Positions 10,721 through 21,179 of a stretch of 64,000 nucleotides of DNA are shown here, in pieces. The position numbers were made by a program, and so were the translations under genes. Position 1 is the first letter of the stretch. Every line of letters begins with the position of its first letter. Under the pieces are notes generated by a model. It was not told where the DNA came from. It made no database searches and worked only from the letters and a program-made list of their open reading frames with translations. Source of the stretch: Alviniconcha marisindica (Eukaryota; Mollusca; Gastropoda; Provannidae); assembly GCA_018857735.1 (NCBI GenBank), contig JABMCL010002447.1, positions 1-64,000 of the forward strand. Reading direction: 5' to 3'.

Positions 10721-11347
10721 TGCAGGGGAACCCTTTATGATGGACCACCCTCTGTCACGAATATTTGTCTAAATCCTTTTGCCTATTATTATTTATTCCC
10801 TTATACTCCTGCTTGGTTTTTAGGGTGGTCCCAAGCAAGGATCCCACTGCTCTAGCGGCGGCTCAACCCGTCTGCCTCTTAATCGACTACAAATTACGAA
10901 AAACATTAATAAAGGCCCCCACCCTTACCCCGCCACCCCAGGCAAAAGAAGAAGAAGCAAACGGTATTCAGTTCTGCACATAGGTGACATGCTTTACAGT
11001 AATTCTTTAATGTAGTAGTAAGGCAGCAGAAGCAGCAACAGCAGCAGCAGTAATGGTGGTAGTTACGCTGTTGTTGTTGATTATGAAGACATCGACTTCC
11101 ACCAGGAACTAACTGCTGTTCGCCTGAACCACACTCTGGATTATTGTTATGTTTATGTGTATGTTCTTGTGGCTAAAAACTGGTCAGTGCGACACAACAA
11201 ACTAAAAACAAGCTCGCGTTTCCTGCAACAACAAAACAGCAAAACAAAAGAAAGAGTGAAAGAAAGAAAGAAGACATTTTCCGCAAGCGAAAAAATAAAA
11301 TAAAATAAATGTCTCCTATAACAAAGAAGAATCCACAAGCGATGCAG

Positions 11348-11418
<71 letters not shown>

Positions 11419-12299
11419 GAGCAAATAAAGTTAAAACCGGATGGCCCCTAATCCCGATTTGCTAAAGAGTGCACAAGTTAGGTTCTCTTTCCACATGCAC
11501 GAGTCACCAAAAGGCTCCAAAATAGCTATTTGCTTATGTTTATTTTTAGATCGGGACAGTCCCATGTTTTACTAAAATGCAACGCGAGCGACGTCGAAAA
11601 ATCGAAATTGAATGGACACCAGCACATGAAAACGGTCTCTCAGTTTCAGTTTCAAAGTTCAGCTAAAGTCCACCTCGATTGCAGCAGATGTCAGTGAGCC
11701 AGTGACCCGTTCCTATTCGAAATTTTTCTGTCTCCTCTTCGCCGGCTGTGTTGATTATGATGCGTGCATACAAATTTCTTGAATATTATTAGTTAATACT
11801 ATTAATTAATCTTCAATGATGCATGGAGTGGCATCGGTCCGTACAGGTGTTCGTTTTCTTCTCAATAGCAGCCTCTGTCAGTAACGGAAGCATCAGAACT
11901 GCCATTTTTATACGGCGTAAACGCAGAAACATGAGTGTATAATTTTAAACGCGATTAGGCCGGCTGAATATTTACGCTTTACACGTGCCCATTCAGTGTC
12001 GTTACCGTTTGGAAGATCATGCGACTGACTGACAACAGTGGAGATGAAGGTCGTGTACGTGCCGTTTTTTTCCAGCGACTCGGCTAACCCGAGTGGGAGA
12101 GAAAGTGAAGCTGGGCGGTGGAAACGTCTCAAGAAATCCACGCGACAGTACAATGCCTTGGCAACGTTAACTGCAGTTCGGGCCGCCAGTCCGACATGAC
12201 ATTCAGACACGCCCTTGCCACTATTACACGACCTTACCAGATGACATGACTTTGAGACACAACCATGGCAACATGACACGACCTTGCCAGACGACATGA
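10721..12299. other. no gene recognised; (TA)n at 11349-11416
   Basis: Contains a 68-bp TA microsatellite and no exon with supporting splice sites or known domain. A 141-codon minus-strand frame at 11908-12333 has no recognisable features and overlaps the acceptor-like repeat units. Confidence 0.5.
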
Positions 12300-12922
12300 C
12301 CTTGCCAGCACGACATGGCTTGCAGTGAAGCATCAGTGGTTGCCTGTGTGCTTGCAGTGTAGTATGGATGTTACGTATTTCGAGCGCTAATTAACTCCCT
12401 TCTTTGTTGATTCTGCACGAGCTCTCTGGGCTTCGTTCTGTTTCAGACTGGTGTAAAATAATATTGACTGTGTGATTCGTCATGAGGTGGCCCTATGTTG
12501 TTGACCGAACGTTAAAATCGAAAACTAATGCCGTTATCTGTGTTTTTGCAGTGAAGTGTCGGTGTTGTTTGTGTGCTTGCAGTGAAGTGTCGGGTGCTTG
12601 TGTGCTTGCAGTGAAGTGTCGGGGTGTTGTTTGTGCTTGCAATGAAGTGTCGAGTGTTTGTGTGCTTGCAGTGAAGTGTCGGGGTGTTGTTTGTGTGCTT
12701 GCAGTGAAGTGTCGGGTGTTTGTGTGCTTGCAGTGAGGTATTGGGTGTTGTTTGTGTGCTTGCAGTGAAGTGTCGGGTCTTGTCTATGTGCGTGCAGTGA
12801 AGTGTCGGGTCTTGTCTAAGATCTTGCAGTGAAGTGTCGGGTCTTGTCTAAGATCTTGCAGTGAAGTGTCGGGTCTTGTGTAAGTGCGTGCAGTGAAGTG
12901 CCAGTGGTTGTTTGTGTGCTTA
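12300..12922 (+). repeat. minisatellite of splice-acceptor-like units
   Basis: The unit is about 28-35 bp, core TTTGTGTGCTTGCAGTGAAG. CTTGCAG-like sites recur at roughly 12311, 12353, 12545, 12577, 12605, 12664, 12699, 12727, 12760, 12826 and 12856, with variants CTTGCAA or CGTGCAG elsewhere. The final unit supplies CTTACAG immediately before the candidate exon at 12926. A MITE fragment interrupts the array at about 12366-12470. The plus-strand ORF at 12482-12736 (CLCACSEV...) is a translation of the repeat. Confidence 0.85.
12366..12470. mobile_element. MITE fragment
   Basis: GTTACGTATTTCGAGCGCTA and the following bases match the right arm of the foldback element at 644-939. The match extends through TGATTCTGCACGAG to TTCAGACT, which corresponds to the outer part of that element's left arm in reverse complement. 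Confidence 0.6.
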
Positions 12923-12925
12923 CAG

Positions 12926-13090
12926 TGCGCTGATCCACCATGCAGACTGCCAACGAGTCCCTCTTCTCGCTGACCACACTCAACTCATTCTTCACGGGCC
13001 GCCGCAAGTCGGAAGTGGCCTTCCCGGACGGGTCTTCCGAGACCGGAAACCACAATGTCGGCTTTGTGCGAATGGCCAAGCTTACTTCCG
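12926..13090 (+). CDS. candidate first coding exon of an unidentified host gene
   Basis: The exon lies between a 3' splice site (GCTTACAG at 12918-12925) and a 5' splice site (TTCCG|GTAAGA at 13091). ATG at 12940 has a good context (CCACCATGC) and opens 50 codons plus one base: MQTANESLFSLTTLN..., then FFTGRRKSEVAFPDG and VGFVRMAKLTS. Base composition is balanced and codon use is GC-rich at third positions, unlike the surrounding repeats. I do not recognise the protein. It does not match the N-terminus of the WIP family gene 33 kb downstream, and no following exon was found. The exon could equally be internal. Its acceptor sits at the end of a minisatellite of similar acceptor-like units. Confidence 0.5.
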
Positions 13091-13392
13091 GTAAGAAGAC
13101 GCGCTGTTACAAAATACCAGTGTCGTTTTCCCGTAAAGGAAGCGTTCATAGTGCTCAAGATATGACTAGGATGGGGTATTTTTCAGTTTTGAAGGTCACA
13201 GCTGACTAGTCTGGGAATAATCTACAGATCGTTTTAGTTTTTCTTATAAATGTTAATTGAATTGGAATAGTAGTGTCACGTTCGTCAAGTAACCTCAGCT
13301 CTGCCAGAGCTACTGCAGTTAAAGTAGCACTGACGTTGATGGCTCATGTTTGGCTTTGGTTTTTGTTGGGGTTTTTTTGGGGGGGTTGTTTG

Positions 13393-13480
<88 letters not shown>

Positions 13481-13626
13481 TTTTTTTCGGGGGGGTTTTG
13501 TGAGGGGGTAAGCTGGATATTTGTCTTTAGAGATCTTTCTTCTTTTTTCACGAAGATTTTTTCTACGATCAAATCACCGGTAAAACCCGACGGGCATCAC
13601 TTACCGAGAACACACTTTATAAACTC

Positions 13627-13710
<84 letters not shown>

Positions 13711-13754
13711 CGTTCGTTCGTTCGTTCGTTCGTTCGTTCTCTCTCTATCTCTGT
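13091..13754. repeat. intergenic or intronic sequence with microsatellites
   Basis: (GT)n at 13393-13479, preceded by T- and G-runs, and a compound (CTGT)n-(CT)n-(GTTC)n at 13623-13746. ORFs over them are repeat translations. Confidence 0.85.
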
Positions 13755-14078
13755 CGGTGGTCAGCAAGAACACCGGTAGCGTTCTTTGGAACTCACTCCC
13801 TGACTCTTAGATTACCACCAAGCACTGAAACTATTAAGTCACATTACATATCATACATTATGCGCCGATTGGTTGGCATTGCATGTTATATTTGGTGATT
13901 GTAACCCGCCTTAAACGTTTTACCATATTGTGTCTCCCATTTATCACGCATTTACCCACCAAATGTTTGCTACTAATGAGTTCACAGCCCCATGTATCCA
14001 CCTTCATTCCTGGCTGTGTCATATCATGTTTGACGTCTGAACTTCATTTATTCCATGTGTGTACTGCTGTGTCGTAGA
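13755..14078 (+). mobile_element. LINE copy 2, left part (interrupted by hAT)
   Basis: Aligns with 1680-2060 of LINE copy 1 (SVLWNSLPDS protein block, then CATTTACATATCATACATTATGC-like 3' UTR through TTATTCCATGTGTGTA). It breaks at 14078, where the hAT TIR starts, and resumes at 17113. Confidence 0.75.
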
Positions 14079-15825
14079 CAGGGCTCCCATTAGTGACTAT
14101 TTTGAGAGGGTCCTTGGGACCCTCTACCACAAATTCTAGGAGGTCCCGGGGAGTTTCTAAAGGGTCCAAGCTACACAAACTAGCAGTGTCACAGATGAAG
14201 TATACAGTAATTTTCACATACCCGTTGCCCTTTTTTACACTCACTTTCTCTGTCTTTTTTTTTGTGTGTGTGTGTGTGCTGAAATGCAGGCAATCGCTGG
14301 CAATAGTTTCTTCCTCCCTAAAATCTGCCCTTTTACTTTCGTCCTTGATACGCATTTTGTTGTCTACTGCCTTCACACTCAGTGAACTGCGAAGTGGTGT
14401 ATGGATCATGTTTTGAGAGGAAAATCCCCTCTCACAAGGCACTGAGGTGATAGGTATTGTTAGGGAAATGTGAGCCAGTGTGCTAAACTCTGGGAACAAA
14501 TCATCACACTTAGTTATGATGTGCTTGCACATGTCTTTGAGTGACTTTTCCCTGTGATTGCCAAGGACTGCTTTGTATTGCCTGAAGGAACTTCTCGCTT
14601 CCTCTGCGTTTAGTTCAGTGTGCCTTGCCAACAATCTCTCCAGTGCTTCTCCATGCCCTTGTATTTGATCTTGTGCCTGTGGAAGATGACTAGGATCTAG
14701 AATGGTACCAAGATCTTTCAACACTTGCATATTAGTGGGAGGGAAACGCTTGTTGACTTCAGTCTTCAGGTTCACAACAAAGGCTTTTGCTATAGCGGTT
14801 ACTCCAGCGACGGCGGCATCACTGAATTGAAGAGGGATCCCTTGAAATTCTCCAGCTGTTTGACACTGTGTGTAAAGGTCTTGCAAGGTTGCTGCAGGGT
14901 GATCAAGGAGGTCATCAGCTGTGGCTACTGATGCAGTCAACATGTCCAACACTTGGTGAATGTCAATTTCATCTTTCTGAAAGACCTTGCTGCATCTGGT
15001 CAGAATGAGTAGTACATCACTGAGGAAGCACAGAACTGCAATGAACTTGAAGGTCTTGATGACTCTCAACATCCCCCTGGCTTTGGCAGCTCCATCACCT
15101 GTGCTGTTTGTAGCCTCATGCCCTAGGGCGAGGTACAGACATCCCCATGTAGAAACCATGGCCTGTACACTGTCATGCAGACTAAGCCATCTAACATTGG
15201 TGGGCTTCTTAAACTGCCTAACCTTGGCATCCATGATCTTTTGTAGCTCTCGGATTTTATTGTACCTGCAGGCAGAATACTTGTAGAACATGTATATGTC
15301 TACAAGAGTGGTTTGTACAGTCTGCAGATAGGCAACTGCTTTGGCATCCCAAAAGCAGACCAGGGCCAATCGGTGAGCAACACACCATGTTCCAACGATC
15401 TTCGAGTTCACTTCTTGCAACCTCACAACTAGCCCTGTTTTGGATCCAACCATTACATTCGTCCCATCAGTGCCAATGCCTGAAACTCTGTCCATGGGAA
15501 AGTCAACTTCTGTCAAGAAATTTGTCAATGCAGTCTTGATAGTTTCTGCTTTTCCATCAGCCACCTCCACATTAGTACCGAATGTAGTGACACTCTCTCC
15601 TTTCTCTACAGTTTTTCAGAAAATTGTCATTTTTTTCCTGACAGCAATATCAAGAGACTCGGCCAGCATCAAACCAAGCCTGCGGCTGTCTCTAATTCTC
15701 TGAAAAGCTTTCTCCTTGCAAACAGAAGCAAGTGATTCCTGCATGTCAGCTACTGCAGTATGGCTGGTGTAGACTGGGCGTGACACAGTCTCCTTGGAGT
15801 CCTTGTCCTGCGTTTGAACAAGGGC
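14079..15825 (-). pseudogene. hAT transposase, exon 2 (RNase H-like core and hAT dimerisation)
   Basis: The exon starts after an acceptor (TTTTCTACAG, 15835-15826). It carries VADMQESLASVCKEKAFQ-type sequence, then the catalytic-domain block GIGTDGTNVMVG and CVAHRLALVCF, then NVRWLSLHDSV. It ends in the hAT C-terminal dimerisation signature SVPCERGFSSQNMIHTPLR. This order is that of the ZNF862/hAT transposase group. An in-frame TGA lies at about 15617-15619 between KKMTIF and KTVEKG. Downstream of a Thr-His (CA)n stretch near 14262 the frame is no longer protein-like and reads on through the TIR (NGSPV) to a stop at 14044, outside the element. The native stop was therefore probably lost through microsatellite slippage. 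Confidence 0.85.
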
Positions 15826-15890
15826 CTGTAGAAAAGCATGAAAAATCTAAAAGGACCTTGTGGAAACTATGATAAAGCACACGTTTGAAA

Positions 15891-15952
<62 letters not shown>

Positions 15953-16304
15953 CATGATATGTATGTCCATGTTTTTCTGTTTTCAAGTTCTTGTGCTGCA
16001 TTTACATCAGGGCTTGTAAACTGAAAGACGTCCCAAATCTAAAAAGGTCCCTCTGAGAAAGTATTTCAAAAGTGGTTGTCATGTGTTTGTGTTTGTCACT
16101 GTGTTGTGTGTGAGAGGAGAGAGGGAGGGGGGGGGGATAGGGGGGGGGGGGGGGGGGGGCACTTGTTACAGAAAACTCAGTGTCAGTTTAGATCTAACGC
16201 CGGGGTCGCTGTTGGCTCGCCGGTCATTTAACAGAACGCTCACTGAAATACCAGATGGTTTGACTGAAATGGATTACGGGACATGCACTGAAGTGAACCC
16301 TCAC
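15826..16304 (-). other. intron of the hAT transposase gene with (GT)n and poly(G)
   Basis: Donor CAG|GTGAGG at 16305/16304 and acceptor CTACAG|GCC at 15826/15825 join in frame as LLRAQ-ALVQTQDK. The 479-bp intron contains (GT)n at 15895-15950 and a G-run at 16126-16160. Confidence 0.8.
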
Positions 16305-16786
16305 CTGTGCTCGCAATAGGCTTGATAACTTCGTGTCTGGCAAGTCATCCTGCGCCAAGATCATAGCTGCTCCAACCTGCGCGTCGAGAGCACGTGAATT
16401 CATCTGCTGTGCGCTGGTTGTAGCCACTGCCATTTCCTCCTTCCCCCTGGCTGCCGCTTCTGCTATGATGTGGTTCGCACTTTCCTCGTGCCTCACTAGA
16501 GCCGATTTTTGAAAGTTCGATGCACCTGACACAAATGCGTTCTTTTCCTTCGAGTTGCTGGTTGATCTTAGCGAGTGTTTGGTACAAGTTGCGCACTTCA
16601 TCACGTTCAAAGACTTATCGTACTCAAGCCACGAAAACTCTTTGTTCCATGTCACGCAGTAGGATCGGCTCTTTGTTTTGTTTTCTTGGAGGGTGGGCCG
16701 TCATCATCAGTACTGACCGCCTTTTCTACAAGGGGTGTCTCTTTTGGTTCTGGTTTTCGTTTTCCGAGCCTGCTTAGAAGCGACAT
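16305..16786 (-). pseudogene. hAT transposase, exon 1 (TTF-type zinc finger)
   Basis: ATG at 16786 (or in-frame at 16795) opens a basic, NLS-like start: MSLLSRLGKRKPEP, then PPSKKTKQR. A one-base frameshift near 16650 follows. In the next frame the exon continues FSWLEYDKSLNVMKCATC, FVSGASNFQKSALVRHEES and a helical stretch to LLRAQ at the donor. The Cys-x2-Cys and the NFQKSALVRHE block are the TTF/BED-like zinc finger found at the start of ZNF862-type proteins. Together with exon 2 it would encode one transposase of about 700 residues if unbroken. Confidence 0.8.
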
Positions 16787-17112
16787 TTTTTCCATGATTC
16801 AGTCGGAAAACATCGGCAAATCTCGGGAATTTCCGATTGGCGTTCTGTCGAAGGGAGGTAATTCTCCCTACCACTAAGTTCGCTACCACATTTTGATTGA
16901 ACGTAGTCCTACATCTGCGAACAGAACTATTAAAATCAGAGCCGATTTCGATGTGTAAGGCTAATCTGCACGGATTTGAAAACAGGAAAAAGTCAAGTAC
17001 AGAACCTGGCAATTTTTAGTGCGTCCCACGGGACCCTCGAGACGTAAGTCTAGTGCGTCCTTTTCAGTTCTAGTGCGTAAGGGACACACATATGTGCGTT
17101 AATGGAAGCCCT

Positions 17113-17228
17113 GGTAGATTAGATGTGTACATGTATAATTAGATCTAGAGTAGTCCCTTGTTTGGGCGAGGGCTGGACGTAAAAAAGCATACATGCTTAT
17201 CTGTAGCATAAATAAAGAATTGTATCCT
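17113..17228 (+). mobile_element. LINE copy 2, right part
   Basis: Resumes the LINE 3' UTR (ATTAGATCTAGAGTAGT, GGGCGAGGGCTGGA, CATACATGCTTATCT) in the order seen at 2545-2610, ends AATAAAGAATTG and runs into (CT)n. Confidence 0.75.
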
Positions 17229-17236
17229 GTCTCTCG

Positions 17237-17307
<71 letters not shown>
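17228..17307. repeat. (CT)n microsatellite
   Basis: Eighty bases of CT/CG-CT repeat between LINE copy 2 and the 2A-bearing LINE. Confidence 0.95.
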
Positions 17308-17309
<2 letters not shown>

Positions 17310-17562
17310 GGATGGTGAGCTGTTCTCAAAGCCACGTGCAGGTCGCTTCGAACTTCGCTCCGATAATTGTGCACAAATTAGCGTGATTGGATACGCTTTG
17401 CGTCTTGAGTTTGTTACGGATCGATAGAGATTGACGAGCTGATCGCGTTGGTACTAGTTACTTGGTTGTGTGTCTAGGGTGGCCTGTGTAAGTGGACTTT
17501 GAAATGTAGCATCACAATGTACGAAGATTCTCGATCGGTGTGTTAACCGTCAGCACACAAAC

Positions 17563-17778
17563 ATGCCTTCGGACTTCACGACTTTTCGTGCCCAGTGTGG
17601 CTTGTTCTACTGTACTGTCACGTCTTTTATGACCAAAAGGACGCATGTGCTTCGCTCACAATGCAGGTTTGTGAAACTTGATCCTCGCCTCGGTTATTTC
17701 CCTTCCCCAAAAGGCCTGTACTTTTACTCTGACTGTGCATTGTTCAACTTCTCTTACGTGACATATACATACTGGTAG
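17563..17778 (+). pseudogene. ORF1 N-terminal segment upstream of the 2A-like motif
   Basis: From ATG 17563: MPSDFTTFRAQCGLFYCTV, ending in FNFSYVTYTYW and TAG. A Cys- and aromatic-rich leader of this kind precedes 2A motifs in some invertebrate LINEs. The next frame (open from 17762) carries the 2A motif without its own ATG, so a frameshift between about 17760 and 17778 probably separates the true start from the rest. Confidence 0.5.
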
Positions 17779-17863
17779 CTGTACCCACAGGAAGGCTCGC
17801 TTCGGAATCGTCACCGCGGTATGCGTGTCGGTGTTTCTAGCGCGCCTTTTACTCATGTGCATG

Positions 17864-17887
17864 GACGTGGAGAGCAACCCCGGCCCT
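17864..17887 (+). other. 2A-like ribosome-skipping motif (DVESNPGP)
   Basis: Codons read D-V-E-S-N-P-G-P, matching the D-V/I-E-x-N-P-G-P consensus, preceded by RLLLMCM, a hydrophobic helix of the usual kind. In the known mechanism the Gly-Pro bond is not made and translation continues from Pro. Here it would release a short N-terminal peptide from ORF1p. Activity is not tested by sequence. Confidence 0.85.
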
Positions 17888-18323
17888 GGCCTTAGGGACA
17901 CCCGGCCCGGAAAGCTAACGGAGCAGTATGCAGGTGGGTTCGGTGTCCATACGCCGTTCCATTTTGCCCGGAGCGACGGAACCCTTCAGAACCCCAGCAC
18001 CGGCACGACGACCGACCAGTACCCCCCTCCCCCAAACCCCACCACAGGGACATGTTCCGGTAGGGTTACCAGCCAGTACCTGCACCCCCACGCTTCCAAT
18101 ACCAGCTTGAGTACTGGAAGGACTACTGGTCCTTACGACTACTACCGAAACCCCAACATCGGAACACTTACAACCATGGCTACCATCCCAACTCCCAGTA
18201 CCCCACAACCGACACATCTACCAGAGAGATCAATGACCAGAACCCCAACCCCCTGCGGCCTACCACCGGCACAGATACCGACACCCAGCATCCCATTACC
18301 AGCAAGACCACCAAAAGGACTAC

Positions 18324-19030
18324 TAGTAATCAGACCAGCTACCGGAACCCCAGCTACCAGGACACCAGCTACCGGAACCCCAGCTACCGGAACCCCAGCC
18401 ACCAGGACGCCAGCTACCGGAACCCCAGCCACCAGAACGCCAGCTACCGGAACCCCAGCCACCAGGACGCCAGCTACCTGAACCCCAGCCACCAGGACGC
18501 CAGCTACCGGAACCCCAGCCACCAGGACGCCAGTCTCCGGAACCCCAGCCACCAGGACGCCAGTCTATGGAACCCCAGCCACCAGGACACCAGTTTCCGG
18601 AACCCCAGCCACCAGGACGCCAGTTTCCGGAACCCCAGCTACCAAGACACCAGCTACAGGAACCCCAGCTACCAAGACGCCAGCCTCCGGAACCCCAGCT
18701 ACCAGGACACCAGTTATAGGAACCCCAGCCACCAGGACACCAGCTATTGGAACCCCAGCTACCAGGACACCAGCTACAGGAACCCCAGCTACCAGGACAC
18801 CAGCTACAGGAACCCCAGCTACCAAGACGCCAGCCTTCGGAACCCCAGCCACCAGGACACCAGCTACCGGAACCCCAGCCACCAGGACGCCAGATACCGG
18901 AACCCCAGCTACCAGGACGGCAGCTACCGGAACCCCAGCCACCAGGACGCCAGCTACGGAAACCCCAGCCACCAGGACGCCAGATACTGGAACCCCAACT
19001 ACCAAGACGCCAGCTACGGGAACCCCAGCA
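18324..19030 (+). repeat. 30-bp coding minisatellite (TRTPATGTPA) in ORF1
   Basis: About 23 units of ACCAGGACGCCAGCTACCGG plus 10 bp, each encoding 10 residues. The frame is conserved throughout because the unit is a multiple of three. Variation clusters at one position (ATG, VSG, VYG, DTG, AFG). One unit holds the GGA-to-TGA change at 18479. The complementary strand is also open (GVLVAGVPVA), a shadow. Confidence 0.95.
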
Positions 19031-20124
19031 CTGGAACATCTGCCGCCATGACTACCGGCCATTACCCCTACCCCTAGAATCCCATCACCAGCAAGGACAC
19101 CAAGAGGAACCACATCTACCTGGACCAGAATCCCGGAACGTTTATCGCCAGGGCAACAGACCAGCGTGAGCAGCCGAGCTACAAGCACCAGAACCCCGGA
19201 ACACCGACCGCGATGACTACCGGCCTGTACCTCAATCCCCAACACCCCACTACTGGAACGACTACTGTCGACCCCCCCCCCACACACACACAATCTATGC
19301 ACACCTCCTAAAACAACAGCTGGCCACTACTTCCCCAGTGATACAGACAGCATCCTCAAAGAAGTCATCCAGAAATTGGATGCATCCCAAGCAGAGCTGA
19401 TATCCTTGACGAGCGACATGCAAACCTTGAACGCCTGGTGTAGGTAGCTCCAAACCGAAAATGACCACCTGGCAGTAGACGTCAAGTACCTGGCTGCCAC
19501 ATGTGAAGTTTTGGAGCTGCAGGGTGGCAATCTCTGCGACTGGCGGGACTACCTCTCGAGAGCAACTAGTGACCTCGCCGACCACATCGACAAGCTGGAA
19601 GCCTTTTCAAGACGTAACAACATCAGGTTCTTCAATGTCTGTGAGACCCCCAATGAAGACTACAACTCGTGTGCAAGGAAAGTGGTACGGCTGCTGAACG
19701 AGTTCTACCCTTTCAAAACGTGGATGGAGGAAGATGTGGAGCGCGCTCACCGGGTTGGACCAATGGGCAACAACCAGCCACGCTTACTGCTAGCTCGAAT
19801 GCACCACTGGTCTGACAAGCTTTCCTTGCTGTCAGAGAGAACGTGCAGACAAAACATGGCGAACCAGGTAGGAGTTGGAGTGGCAGCCGACCTGACTGAC
19901 CGGCAGCAAGAGGAACTCAGGAAACACAGTGAGCAAGGCAGGACAGCTTACTACAGAAGCGGCCGTCTGCACGTAAGGGAGCGGCAACCGAAAAGACGGG
20001 ACCCTAACAGCGAGGTCGACAAGCGACTTCTGGAAAGCCAGCTTCCCCCGTTAGCAGACATGGACCACTATCCTGCCCTTTGCAGACAACAGTCACCTAC
20101 TGACTACCATGCTGCAGCCAGCAG

Positions 20125-20840
20125 TTGCAGTTGGGATCGTTGCGTGATCCAGATTTCACCGACGTCTGCGATTACGAGGGGCCTGCCTCTGCGAGGAAAT
20201 GCATCCGTCAACGACAGCTATGACGACACCAGGGGCTCCGACGCCGTACCGGTTGTCATAGTTGACCACCACCAGTCCCACATTGTAGCTGACAAATAGA
20301 GTCGGGATCATGGCGTGATCCAGACTCCACCAATGCCAGTGGCTACGCCTGCGACCACGGGTGGCTTGTCTCTGCGCGGTAACCCACCCACCATCGACAG
20401 GGCTGATGACGTCGAGGGTCCGGACGCCGTACCGGTTGACAGTGCTGCTGGCCACCACCAACAGTCCCATGTTGCAGCCAGCAGTGAGGGTCAAGACCGT
20501 GGCGTGATCGAATCTCCGCCGATGCCAGTGGCTACGTCTGTTGCCACGGATGGCCTGCCCCTAAGATGCAACGTGCCCACCAGTGACAGGTCTGACGACA
20601 CCGAGGGCCCAGACGCCGTACCTGTTGACAACGATGATGGCGCTGACAACGCTGATGACAACCACCAGCGGTCCCAAGTTGCAGCCAGCAGAGAGAGTAA
20701 GGATCGTTGTGTGACCCAGTTTCCACTCATGTCTACGACCACGGATGGCCTGCCTCTACGGGAAAATGCACCCACCAGTGACAGTTCCGACGACACCAGG
20801 GGCCCAGACGCCACACCGGCTGACAACCTTCATGGGAACA
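20125..20840 (+). repeat. ~58-residue imperfect repeat at ORF1 C-terminus
   Basis: Four degenerate protein repeats with the cores GLPLRGN, SDDTxGPDAVPVD and QSHVAAS. Unit is about 175-190 bp; diverged, so older than the 30-bp array. Confidence 0.8.
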
Positions 20841-21179
20841 TCCTCGATGCTAGTCAGGAGACTAGCGACGAGAAGGAGAGTTGTGCAGCTGCTGCTGGGC
20901 CAACGGAAAAAGTGAGGGTGAAGTCACAACGGCAGGGAGCGACCACCTTCCCCCATGCACGGCTGCCGGGGAATCAGGTGGCATAGCGGATGTAGCCCAA
21001 CAGGACCACTCTTCTACCCCAAGTCGAGGCCCAGAAACCCGCAGCCAAGGAAAAAGACAGACGCACCTCACGGACAGTTTTACACGCGTGGGCTCAAGTC
21101 GGAATACGCCGAGGAACTATCGCTAGACTAACAGCATCAGCTAGGAATTCGGCCCTGCCCGTGTCTCTGCCTCAACCAG

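Larger units (their letters stand above)
14079..17112 (-). mobile_element. hAT DNA transposon with ZNF862-like transposase
   Basis: The ends are inverted repeats: CAGGGCTCCCATTAGTG at 14079-14095 and, reversed, CAGGGCTTCCATTAACG at 17112-17096. A two-exon transposase gene lies on the minus strand between them. The element sits inside the 3' UTR of LINE copy 2, whose sequence resumes at 17113. Left flank ends GTCGTAGA and right flank starts GTAGATTA; only GTAGA is shared, so a 5-bp duplication or a decayed 8-bp one is possible. The transposase has one frameshift, one internal stop and a lost C-terminal stop, so this copy is inactive. Confidence 0.85.
17762..20986 (+). pseudogene. LINE ORF1 with coiled coil and RNA-binding domain
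   Basis: One frame stays aligned for 3.2 kb with point stops only: TGA 18479, TGA 19049, TGA 19214, TAG 19445, TAG 20297; natural end TAG 20984. In order it has a hydrophobic run FLARLLLMC and DVESNPGP (17864-17887), Pro/Thr-rich sequence, a 10-residue tandem repeat (18324-19030), a coiled coil (about 19340-19500) and an L1 ORF1p-like RRM/CTD: AFSRRNNIRFFNV, ERAHRVG, DKLSLLSERT, AADLTDRQQEELRK and GRTAYYRSGRL. A Ser/Asp-rich region with 58-residue repeats follows. ORF1 proteins bind LINE RNA and act as chaperones in the RNP. Two of the TGA codons sit where a CGA would keep the local pattern, consistent with CpG decay. Confidence 0.8.

Noticed and set aside
11908..12333. 141-codon minus-strand ORF with Cys-rich start
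   Set aside because: No recognisable domain; overlaps acceptor-like repeat units whose complement creates the Cys-rich part.
12926..13090. Idea that this exon is the N-terminus of the WIP-family gene
   Set aside because: It shows no WH2 motif or polyproline start, and no connecting exon was found in the 33 kb between.
18142..19302. Minus-strand ORFs of 136-245 codons (GVLVAGVPVA, GSWGSGSWRPGG)
   Set aside because: Antisense of the coding 30-bp minisatellite in LINE ORF1.
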